Shown here one piece after another: positions 1-6,529 of a stretch of 6,669 bases of DNA. Source of the DNA: an uncultured Alistipes sp. (GTDB lineage: Bacteria > Bacteroidota > Bacteroidia > Bacteroidales > Rikenellaceae); assembly GCA_958449275.1 (NCBI GenBank), contig CAUDHE010000112.1:1-6669 (forward strand), in the 5' to 3' direction. The position numbers and the translations under genes were made by a program. Positions within the stretch are counted from its first letter, which is position 1; every line of letters starts with the position of its first letter. The notes under the pieces were generated by a model. It was not told the origin of the DNA. It did no database searches and was given only the letters and a program-made list of their open reading frames with translations.

Positions 1-371
1 TCGTCGGCGTTGATTACGGCGAAAGGCTCGTGAATCGCCTCGGCTGCCATCATCAGAGCATGGTTGGTACCCCACGGCTTTTCGCGGCCCTCGGGTACCG
101 AGAAGCCCTCGGGAAGATAATCCAGTTCCTGATATACGAACTCCACTTCGATCTTGCCGCCGAAACGCTCGGGGTTGAACACCTCGGTGAATTCCTTGGC
201 GAAAGAGTGGCGGATTACGAATACCACCTTGCCGAATCCGGCACGTATGGCATCGTAAATAGAATAATCGATAATGGCCTCGTTGTTGGGGCCCACGCCG
301 TCCATCTGCTTCAGCGAGCCGTAACGCGATCCCATTCCGGCAGCCAGAACGAGTAATGTAGGTTTAACCAT
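1..371 (-). CDS. Nucleotidyltransferase (NDP-sugar pyrophosphorylase-like), N-terminal part, truncated by window edge
   Basis: The reading frame starts at the ATG at 371-369 and stays open to the left edge, giving 123 complete codons. Residues 8-22 read VLAAGMGSRYGSLKQ, a variant of the nucleotide-binding G-x-G-x-R signature of nucleotidyltransferases. The fragment ends in VINAD (119-123), where this fold has its metal-binding aspartate after a beta strand. The stretch PEGREKPWGTNHAL (93-106) resembles the substrate-side segment of Bacteroidota proteins annotated as nucleotidyltransferase or NDP-sugar pyrophosphorylase. Such enzymes transfer a nucleotidyl group from an NTP to a sugar phosphate or similar alcohol phosphate in the cytoplasm, feeding cell-surface polymer synthesis. 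The exact substrate cannot be read from this fragment. The start is supported by the upstream promoter and an AT-rich leader without a Shine-Dalgarno. The gene has its own promoter and lies beyond the yidC terminator, so it is probably a separate transcription unit. Confidence 0.85.
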   Translation of the reverse strand, partial: MVKPTLLVLAAGMGSRYGSLKQMDGVGPNNEAIIDYSIYDAIRAGFGKVVFVIRHSFAKEFTEVFNPERFGGKIEVEFVYQELDYLPEGFSVPEGREKPWGTNHALMMAAEAIHEPFAVINAD

Positions 372-411
372 AATTTTATAATTTGTTTGGTTTAAGTATC
401 GTTAATTATCG

Positions 412-444
412 CAAAGTTAATAATAATTGCGTTTCGGCTCCAAA
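412..444 (-). promoter_or_regulatory. Bacteroidota-type promoter of the nucleotidyltransferase gene
   Basis: On the minus strand a -33 TTTG (complement of 441-444) is followed after 21 bases by TAACTTTG (complement of 412-419), matching the Bacteroidota primary sigma consensus TTTG / TAnnTTTG. The spacing is within, or at the long end of, the usual range of about 19-21. Transcription would start around position 405, leaving an AT-rich leader of roughly 35 bases before the ATG at 371. Assigned by sequence match only. Confidence 0.6.
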
Positions 445-475
445 GGCTGCGCAAAAAAAACGTTAGCGGCAACAA

Positions 476-521
476 TCATTCCACATTTCACCGTTTTTCA
501 AAACGGTGAAATATGGAATGA
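476..521. repeat. Near-perfect 22-bp inverted repeat with a 2-base loop
   Basis: The left arm at 476-497 is the reverse complement of the right arm at 500-521 except at one position (C484 against A513). In minus-strand RNA that pair becomes G:U, so the minus transcript can form an unbroken 22-bp stem. The element lies between the yidC terminator and the nucleotidyltransferase promoter. No good U-tract follows immediately on either strand: an eight-T run on the minus strand (453-460) is about 15 bases away. It could be a back-up terminator, a REP-like or MITE-like element, or a protein-binding dyad. No coding sequence overlaps it. Confidence 0.75.
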
Positions 522-570
522 CGCGGATGGTTGTGGGGGGGGGAACTGCGCGGGTTCTAAGCACAAAAAC

Positions 571-602
571 AAATCGGGACCCGCCGAGGCAGGTCCCGAT
601 TT
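571..602 (-). terminator. Rho-independent terminator downstream of yidC
   Basis: Arms 571-581 and 592-602 are perfect 11-bp inverted repeats (stem GGTCCCGATTT) around a 10-base loop. Read on the minus strand, the stem starts 21 bases past the yidC stop codon and is followed by a U-rich tract, TTTGTTTTTG. This is a classic intrinsic terminator and probably ends the pyrG-yidC transcript. There is no comparable T-tract on the plus strand side, so it should act mainly leftward. Confidence 0.88.
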
Positions 603-623
603 ATGATACATAAGCGGAATCCG

Positions 624-2567
624 TTACTTGCGCTTGCTCTTGGCATTTTGCTGACGCATCTGCTCCTGCTGCTGACGCATGAGTTCTTCGTAACGAAGCT
701 GGAACTTCGATTTCTTCTTATTCTTCTGCTTCTCGGCGTTACGTCGTATCATCGCATGAATCTTCTCATCGTCGACCAGGCGACGCATACCCGTCATTAT
801 GGCGATAGTTATAAGTTGCGACAACAGATAGTAGTAGCACAATCCCGAAGCGTAATCATTAAAGATGAACAGCATCATTATAGGCATCATATACACCATC
901 ATGATCTTCATGCCCGCCATCTGCGGCTGACTCGACGCGGTTTGCTGGTAACTGAAATACGAGAATCCCACCATCGCAACGCACATAAGCAGAGCGAAAA
1001 GACTAACATGATCGCCATACCACGGAATGGTGAACGGCAGTTCGACTATGCTGTCGTACGACGAAAGGTCGTCGGCCCACAAGAACGATTGCCCGCGCAA
1101 CTCGATGCTCGCGGGGAAGAAACGGAACATAGCCCACAGAATAGGCAACTGAATAAGCATCGGAATGCAACCGCCCAAAGGATTTATGCCTGCTTTCTTG
1201 TAAAGCTCCATCGTGGCCTGCTGTTTCTTCATCGCATCCTCCTGACGCGGATACTTCGCATTCAGGGCATCCACCTCGGGCTTTATGACGCGCATTTTGG
1301 CCGTCGAAAGGTAGCTTTTATAGGTGAGGGGATATATCAACAACTTGATCAGCACCGTAAGGATGAGTATTATCAATCCGAAACCCGCTATGTAGTTATG
1401 CAGGAAATCGAACACGGGAATGACGATCCAGCGATTGATCCATCCCACCAGCCAGCCGCCCAGCGGGATGAGTCGCTCCAGCGCGATCTTCTCGCCGTCG
1501 GGGTCCGTGACCTTCGACAACACGGCATATTTGTTGGGGCCGCAGTAGATCGACAGAGCATACCCGTCGGTCTGCGCATTGTAAGGCAGGCCCGCACGCA
1601 CCGCAAAGGTCTTGATGTATCCCGAATCCGCGGCCTCGGTCGTGAAACTCATATCCGCATAGGCGAAATTGCCGTGCGCGATCAACGCCTCGGAGAAGAA
1701 CTGCTGCTTGAACGCAATCCAGTTTATCTCGCTCTTCACGCTCTCCTGTTTCTCGCCGTCACCCATACCCAAATCCTCGATCGACGCCTCGTCGGGCAGA
1801 CGATACGACAAGGTGGTATACATGTTCTCATTCTTGAACCCGCGCTCGTTGCGATAGGTGCGGTTACCCCACTCCAGTCCCAGCGTCGACTGCGCCGCCA
1901 TCATAGGGGCCATGTTCACCATCTTCACATTAAGGTCGATCATATAGTCGCGCGCGGGATCCTTCTCGTCATAGACCACATATTCGAACAGCAAACAGGC
2001 ATCCTCGCCCACGTCGAGACGCATGACGAGCGTCTGGAATCCGTCGCCGCGGCTCACTCCCGCGTTAGTGAACACATAATCCGCAGTGTTGATCTTCACA
2101 TTCTTGCGATCGCGCTTCACATAGAACTCCAAATCGAACTCGGCGCTCGACGGATCGAACAGCACCACTTTCTCGTTGCGCTCGCCTTTGGGCGCATATC
2201 TGGTGTAGTCGTGAAGCGTCACTTTCGAGAGCATACCGCCCGCGGTGGTGAACTCGGCCGTGAGATAATCGTTGGACAAGGCTACCGACGAAGGCACAGC
2301 ATTCTTGGCCGCCGCGAGGCTCGCACCGAACATCTCGGTATCGCGCATAGCTGCGCTCTCGGCCGCAGCCAACGCCACACTGTCGGCAAGCTCGGGGGCG
2401 ATGCCGTCCGACACGCCATCGTCCGAAACGGTTGTTTCGGACTGCATCTCGGCCTCCACCTGCGCAAGATACTCCTTATATTTTTCCTGTTGTTTGGAAC
2501 TGTAAACCACATAGCCGATGAAGATCACGGCCATGAGCACGATTCCGGTAAGTGTTTTCTTATCCAT
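624..2567 (-). CDS. yidC: Membrane protein insertase YidC (Bacteroidota long form)
   Basis: This 647-residue inner-membrane protein inserts and folds membrane proteins, alone or with SecYEG (family role of YidC/Oxa1/Alb3). Helix TM1 lies at about residues 7-22, followed by an acidic and Ala-rich linker (35-90) and a large periplasmic beta domain (about 95-365). The conserved insertase core follows. An amphipathic segment and TM2 lie at about 371-414, and the cytosolic helical hairpin at 415-462 carries the YKSYLSTAKMR motif. TM3 (about 463-485) starts from NPLGGCIPMLIQLPI, TM4 is at 519-540, TM5 at 552-570 and TM6 at 574-592. A basic tail of about 50 residues (594-647), rich in Lys, Arg and Gln, could contact the ribosome. 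The groove position that is Arg in E. coli (R366) aligns with Lys408. Length fits the Gram-negative form with a periplasmic domain. The ATG at 2567 puts TM1 directly at the N-terminus. The gene lies 22 bases after pyrG and ends before a strong terminator. Confidence 0.97.
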   Translation of the reverse strand: MDKKTLTGIVLMAVIFIGYVVYSSKQQEKYKEYLAQVEAEMQSETTVSDDGVSDGIAPELADSVALAAAESAAMRDTEMFGASLAAAKNAVPSSVALSNDYLTAEFTTAGGMLSKVTLHDYTRYAPKGERNEKVVLFDPSSAEFDLEFYVKRDRKNVKINTADYVFTNAGVSRGDGFQTLVMRLDVGEDACLLFEYVVYDEKDPARDYMIDLNVKMVNMAPMMAAQSTLGLEWGNRTYRNERGFKNENMYTTLSYRLPDEASIEDLGMGDGEKQESVKSEINWIAFKQQFFSEALIAHGNFAYADMSFTTEAADSGYIKTFAVRAGLPYNAQTDGYALSIYCGPNKYAVLSKVTDPDGEKIALERLIPLGGWLVGWINRWIVIPVFDFLHNYIAGFGLIILILTVLIKLLIYPLTYKSYLSTAKMRVIKPEVDALNAKYPRQEDAMKKQQATMELYKKAGINPLGGCIPMLIQLPILWAMFRFFPASIELRGQSFLWADDLSSYDSIVELPFTIPWYGDHVSLFALLMCVAMVGFSYFSYQQTASSQPQMAGMKIMMVYMMPIMMLFIFNDYASGLCYYYLLSQLITIAIMTGMRRLVDDEKIHAMIRRNAEKQKNKKKSKFQLRYEELMRQQQEQMRQQNAKSKRK

Positions 2568-2589
2568 CTGTAAGCATTAACGTTAACAA

Positions 2590-4233
2590 CTACTTCGCCT
2601 GCTCGGCTCCGGCCTTGCGGCCTGCGTCGTACTTCAGGGCCGCAGCCACGAAAGCGACGAACAGCGGAGCGGGCGCGCTCACCGTGCTCTTGTACTCGGG
2701 ATGGTACTGCGTACCCACGAACCACGGGTGATCCTTCAGCTCCACCACTTCGACAAGTCCCGTCTCGGGGTTGGTACCTGCGGCAACCATACCCGCGTTC
2801 TCGAACTGCGCGAGATACGATTCGTTGAACTCGTAACGATGGCGGTGACGCTCGACAATGGCATCGGCGCCGTAAGCATCGCGCACCTTGGTACCGGCCT
2901 TCAATGCACACGGATATCCGCCCAAACGCATCGTGCCTCCTTTGGCCGTAATACCCTTCTGCTCCTCCATCAGATCGATGACCGGATTCTTCGTCTGCTC
3001 CATCTCGCTCGAGTGTGCGTCTTTGAGACCAAGTACGTTGCGCGCGAACTCTATCACGGCGCTCTGCATACCCAAACATATTCCGAAGAACGGAACTTTG
3101 TTCTCGCGGGCGTAACGCACAGCCTCGATCTTGCCTTCTATGCCGCGATTGCCGAAGCCCGGGGCCACCAGAATACCGGCCATACGGCCCAGCGTCTCGC
3201 CCACGTTGTCGGCGGTGAGCTTCTCCGAATTGACATAGGTGAGCTTCACCTTGCAATTGTTGGCCGCGCCGGCATGGATGAACGACTCGCTGATCGACTT
3301 GTAGGCGTCGGGCAGCTCGGTGTATTTACCCACCAAAGCGATCTCCGCGGTACTCTCGGGATGCTTGATCTTCTCCACGAATCCGCGCCACGAATCCATG
3401 TTAGGCTCTTCGTGGCTCTCCACGCCGAGTTTTGCGAGCAACACTTCGTCCAGATGTTGCTCGTGCATGCGCAGAGGCACTTCGTAAATCGTCGGCACGT
3501 CTATCGACTCCACCACGGCGTCGGGCGTCACGTTGCAGAACAGTGCCACCTTGCGACGCACCTCGGGCGAGAGCGAATGCTCGGTACGCAACACCAGCAC
3601 GTCGGGTTGCAGACCCGCCGACTGCAACTCCTTGACCGAATGCTGCGTCGGTTTGGTCTTAAGCTCGCCCGAAGCAGCCATGTAGGGGATGAGCGTCAGG
3701 TGAATCAGCACCGAATTTTGGTAACCCAACTGGTTGCGCAGCTGTCGTACCGACTCGATGAAAGGCAGCGACTCGATGTCGCCCACCGTACCGCCTATCT
3801 CGGTTATGATGACGTCGTATTTCTTAGTGGTGCCCAGCAGCTGTATGCGTCGTTTGATCTCGTCCGTAATATGAGGAATGACCTGCACGGTCTTTCCGAG
3901 AAACTCGCCGCGACGCTCCTTTTCGATCACGCACTTGTAGATCTTGCCCGTGGTCACATTGTTGTTCCGGGTGGTGGTTATCGAAGTGAATCGCTCGTAA
4001 TGGCCCAAATCGAGATCGGTCTCTGTACCGTCCTCGGTCACGTAGCACTCGCCGTGCTCGTAGGGGTTGAGCGTACCCGGATCGACGTTTATGTATGGGT
4101 CGAGTTTCTGAATCGTCACGGAATAACCGCGCGCCTGAAGCAGACGGGCCACCGAGGCGGAAATGATGCCTTTGCCCAGCGAAGATGCAACACCTCCCGT
4201 AACGAAGATGTATTTCGGTTTGTTCAGTTTCAT
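2590..4233 (-). CDS. pyrG: CTP synthase (glutamine-hydrolysing)
   Basis: This 547-residue cytosolic enzyme converts UTP to CTP using ATP and ammonia from glutamine, the last step of pyrimidine nucleotide synthesis. The N-terminal amidoligase domain (about 1-270) has the P-loop GGVASSLGKG at 13-22. It also has KLDPYINVDPG at 43-53, ETDLDLGHYERF at 71-82 and TEIGGTVGDIESLPF at 144-158. Asp75 and Glu145 align with the Mg-binding residues Asp72 and Glu140 of E. coli. The C-terminal class I glutamine amidotransferase domain (about 295-535) has the oxyanion loop GFGNRG (359-364). The nucleophile Cys386 lies in GICLGMQ, and His511 and Glu513 in HPEYKS complete the triad, so both half-reactions look intact. 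I chose the ATG at 4233, giving MKLNKPKYIFVTGG. A TTG three codons upstream is in frame but adds only three residues and is less likely. The gene is probably cotranscribed with yidC and possibly with the upstream DUF349 gene. Confidence 0.98.
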   Translation of the reverse strand: MKLNKPKYIFVTGGVASSLGKGIISASVARLLQARGYSVTIQKLDPYINVDPGTLNPYEHGECYVTEDGTETDLDLGHYERFTSITTTRNNNVTTGKIYKCVIEKERRGEFLGKTVQVIPHITDEIKRRIQLLGTTKKYDVIITEIGGTVGDIESLPFIESVRQLRNQLGYQNSVLIHLTLIPYMAASGELKTKPTQHSVKELQSAGLQPDVLVLRTEHSLSPEVRRKVALFCNVTPDAVVESIDVPTIYEVPLRMHEQHLDEVLLAKLGVESHEEPNMDSWRGFVEKIKHPESTAEIALVGKYTELPDAYKSISESFIHAGAANNCKVKLTYVNSEKLTADNVGETLGRMAGILVAPGFGNRGIEGKIEAVRYARENKVPFFGICLGMQSAVIEFARNVLGLKDAHSSEMEQTKNPVIDLMEEQKGITAKGGTMRLGGYPCALKAGTKVRDAYGADAIVERHRHRYEFNESYLAQFENAGMVAAGTNPETGLVEVVELKDHPWFVGTQYHPEYKSTVSAPAPLFVAFVAAALKYDAGRKAGAEQAK

Positions 4234-4290
4234 CAATATCAAAAATATTACTTGTTGTTACTTCAAAAATTTCCTCATATTCACCGCAAC

Positions 4291-4324
4291 GGTCGGCCCC
4301 TCGGCCCGAGCCGAGAATCCGACC
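4291..4324 (-). promoter_or_regulatory. Two-tier hairpin in the DUF349-pyrG gap (possible pyrG leader structure)
   Basis: Two nested inverted repeats share one axis: GGTCGG (4291-4296) with CCGACC (4319-4324), and CTCGGC (4300-4305) with GCCGAG (4310-4315), around a 4-base loop. The 3x3 internal positions are ccc and aat. In minus-strand RNA they become AUU opposite GGG, giving two G:U wobbles and one A-G mismatch, so the minus transcript could form a stem of about 15 bp. It lies about 58 bases upstream of the pyrG start. No U-tract follows, so it is not a standard intrinsic terminator. A regulatory role is inference only. Confidence 0.45.
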
Positions 4325-4414
4325 ATGCGTTCTCACGGTTAGCGTCGTCGCCAATTCGTCACATCGCCGGGCCGCGAAGACGGTCGCGTCCCGACAAACC
4401 CGCGAAGATGCGAT

Positions 4415-6397
4415 CTATTCCTCGCCCGCCTCCTCGGCGCCTCGGCTGTCGATCATCTTCACCTTTTCGATGGTGTCGCGCAACTCGCGTTTCGCCTTCT
4501 CGATCTTCTCGCGAATGTCGGCCACCATGGCGTCGGCGTTCTTCGATTTCGAGAAGAACCCTATATTGTTCTCCAGCAGGGCTATGTCCTGCTCCATCTG
4601 GCGTACCTTATTATAAAGGCGGTCGCGTTCGTTGCGCAGACGCTTGTCGCCCGACGACTTCATGGTCTGCAAACGCTCCTTGAAACGGTTCATCGAACGG
4701 TCGCGTTCCGTGCCGCGCAGTACGCCGAACATGGCATCCACAGCCTCCTTGTAACGCTTCTGCACAGCCTCTTTCTGCTTTATGGGCACGAACCCTATCT
4801 CGCTCCAGCGACGCTGGAAATCCTTTATCATATCGAAACCGCCCTCCTTCACGTCGGCCGTCCGCATCTCATCGAGCAAAGCCAGCTTCTTCTGCAAATT
4901 GCTCTCGTGCTCACCCTCCACATCGGCGAAATGACGCGACTTGCGCTCGAAGAACTTGTCGCACGCCGCGCGGAAACGTTTCCACACCTGATCCGAATAA
5001 CGACGCGACACCGCACCGACCTCTTTCCATTTGGCCTGAAGCGCTATCAGCTCCTCGGTGGTGCGCTTCCACTCCTCGCTGTTCTGCAACGCCTCGGCGG
5101 CCTCGCATATTTCGATCTTGATCTGAAGGTTGTGATCCATTTCGGTCTTTACTCCCGCATAGAACTCGCGCTTGGCTTCGAAGAACTTGTCGCACGCCGC
5201 CCGGAAACGTTCGTATATTCGGGTATTGTCCTTCTTGGGCGCAAAACCTATCGTACGCCATATCTTCTGCATCTCCATCAGACGCTCGCCGGCCTTGTTC
5301 CACTCCTTGCGCGAGGTGTAGGGCTGCTCCGACAGAGCCTCGGTCTTTTCGCACAACTCGCTCTTAAGCTCCAGATTCTTCACCTGTTCCTGCTTCAGAC
5401 GCTCGAAAAACTCCTGATGCTGCTTGTTTATGCGCGCCGAAGCTGCCTTGAAACGCTCCCAAAGCGTCTCCTTGTATTCGTTGGCCACGGGGCCCGTCTC
5501 GCGCCACTCGTCGTGCAGTTTCTGCAATTTGTGGAACGCCTCCACGATCGACGGCTCGGTCACCAGAGCTTCGGCCTGCTCGCACAGAGCGACTTTCTGC
5601 TCGTAGTTCTTCTTCAGATCCAGATCGCGCAGCTCTTTGTTTATCTTTATGAAGTTGTAGAAATTCTCGACATGCAGATTGTAGGTCTCCCACAAATCCT
5701 TCACCTTCTGCTGAGGCACCACGCCCGTCTCTTTCCAGCGCTGCTGCAATTCGCGGAACTTGGCGAAAGTGTTGTTCAATGTCTCGTCCGAATCGACCAG
5801 CTCCTTCAACTCATTGATTATCTCCAGCTTTACCTTCAGATTCTCCTCCTTGATCTTGTCCAGCCCCGCCATGTATTCGTCACGACGGCGGCGATACTCT
5901 CGGAACAACTCTTTCAGACGTGCCTCCGACTCATCCGCCACGGGCACGAACTCGGCTCCCGCCTCTTCCCGCGCCTCGAAATCGCGACGCGCGGCATCCG
6001 TTTCGGCGCGATGCAGTTTATAGAAAGCTATCTTTATGGCCTCCACGCTTTTGCGCAAAGTCTGCACAGGCTCCTTTTCGAGCATTTCGGCGAACATGTC
6101 GACCAACTCCCGTTTGCTTTTACCGCTCAAATCGGTCTTATCGACCTCCGCTGCGGCCTCCTCGGCCGTCTCCTCGTCGAGTTCCAAACCGGCCTGTTCG
6201 GCATCGAGGGCAGCCTCTTCTTCCGACACCTCGCAGGCGTCGAGAGCGGCGGCGGTATTCACGGGGGCGGATTCGGGGGCGGCCTCCACGGCCTGCTCCT
6301 GCGCCTTTTCGGCATCCGTGGCAGTCACGTTTCGCATATCATCGGCATTGCCGATCGACTCCGCGGGAGTCGCAGGGTTCGAATTTTCAGTAGCCAT
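4415..6397 (-). CDS. DUF349-repeat protein with five helical repeats
   Basis: This 660-residue soluble protein belongs to the DUF349 family, which has no biochemical role that I can assign with confidence. Residues 1-88 are low-complexity, Ala- and Glu-rich, acidic and probably disordered. Residues 89-185 are mostly charged helix. Five DUF349 repeats follow, each with the core LQ..W+E.G......+.RF+AA..+FF. Their key tryptophans are at 221, 298, 380, 457 and 531 (spacing 77, 82, 77, 74), each followed four residues later by Gly. Repeats 3 and 4 share the identical 11-mer RFRAACDKFFE (397-407 and 474-484). The C-terminus (about 560-650) is a charged coiled coil. There is no signal peptide or membrane segment, so it is presumably cytoplasmic. 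I chose the ATG at 6397 (MATENSNPAT). The frame is open further upstream, but that extension crosses the divergent promoter region and looks non-coding. The gene lies upstream of pyrG on the same strand with a 181-base gap. Confidence 0.92.
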   Translation of the reverse strand: MATENSNPATPAESIGNADDMRNVTATDAEKAQEQAVEAAPESAPVNTAAALDACEVSEEEAALDAEQAGLELDEETAEEAAAEVDKTDLSGKSKRELVDMFAEMLEKEPVQTLRKSVEAIKIAFYKLHRAETDAARRDFEAREEAGAEFVPVADESEARLKELFREYRRRRDEYMAGLDKIKEENLKVKLEIINELKELVDSDETLNNTFAKFRELQQRWKETGVVPQQKVKDLWETYNLHVENFYNFIKINKELRDLDLKKNYEQKVALCEQAEALVTEPSIVEAFHKLQKLHDEWRETGPVANEYKETLWERFKAASARINKQHQEFFERLKQEQVKNLELKSELCEKTEALSEQPYTSRKEWNKAGERLMEMQKIWRTIGFAPKKDNTRIYERFRAACDKFFEAKREFYAGVKTEMDHNLQIKIEICEAAEALQNSEEWKRTTEELIALQAKWKEVGAVSRRYSDQVWKRFRAACDKFFERKSRHFADVEGEHESNLQKKLALLDEMRTADVKEGGFDMIKDFQRRWSEIGFVPIKQKEAVQKRYKEAVDAMFGVLRGTERDRSMNRFKERLQTMKSSGDKRLRNERDRLYNKVRQMEQDIALLENNIGFFSKSKNADAMVADIREKIEKAKRELRDTIEKVKMIDSRGAEEAGEE

Positions 6398-6451
6398 CAC
6401 TTTTCGTTTTAAGATTACGCCATGCGTCCGCATCGAAGCGCATAGATGCAG

Positions 6452-6459
6452 CAAATATA
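6452..6459 (-). promoter_or_regulatory. Candidate -7 box for the DUF349 gene
   Basis: The minus strand reads TATATTTG here, a full match to the Bacteroidota TAnnTTTG box. Transcription would begin near 6445, about 48 bases before the ATG at 6397. No clear TTTG is seen at the expected -33 distance (near 6479-6482), so the call rests on the -7 box and its position. Confidence 0.4.
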
Positions 6460-6503
6460 AGCAAATTATCCGTGAGCCGCGCCCTTTTTTATACGGAATT
6501 TCA

Positions 6504-6511
6504 TATATTTG
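6504..6511 (+). promoter_or_regulatory. Candidate -7 box for the response regulator gene
   Basis: The plus strand reads TATATTTG, matching TAnnTTTG, 18 bases before the ATG at 6530. The leader would be only about 12-15 bases. The -33 region holds a T-run (6485-6490) but no proper TTTG at standard spacing. This box and the DUF349 box face away from each other, sharing about 44 bases of upstream DNA. Confidence 0.4.
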
Positions 6512-6529
6512 TAGAAAATTAATCCGATC

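Noticed and set aside
603..2573. A 656-codon plus-strand open frame opposite yidC
   Set aside because: Its product is rich in His, Arg and Leu with no recognisable domain, and it mirrors yidC, whose full domain set is clear. It is a codon-bias shadow.
4240..4267. Promoter-like TTTG / TATTTTTG pair just upstream of pyrG on the minus strand
   Set aside because: The spacer is only 16 bases, and the implied transcription start would fall at or inside the start codon. It may be chance in an AT-rich stretch, so it is not listed as a promoter.
3824..4354. A 176-codon minus-strand frame overlapping the pyrG start
   Set aside because: It overlaps the conserved pyrG N-terminus in another frame and encodes no recognisable motif.
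2701..4683. A 660-codon plus-strand open frame opposite pyrG and the end of the DUF349 gene
   Set aside because: It is antisense to intact pyrG, crosses an intergenic gap into a second gene, and has a His/Arg-rich composition without motifs. It is a shadow frame.
4907..6412. A 501-codon plus-strand open frame opposite the DUF349 gene
   Set aside because: Its Leu-rich periodic composition is the complement of the repeated Glu/Lys codons of the DUF349 repeats, and it has no promoter or start context.
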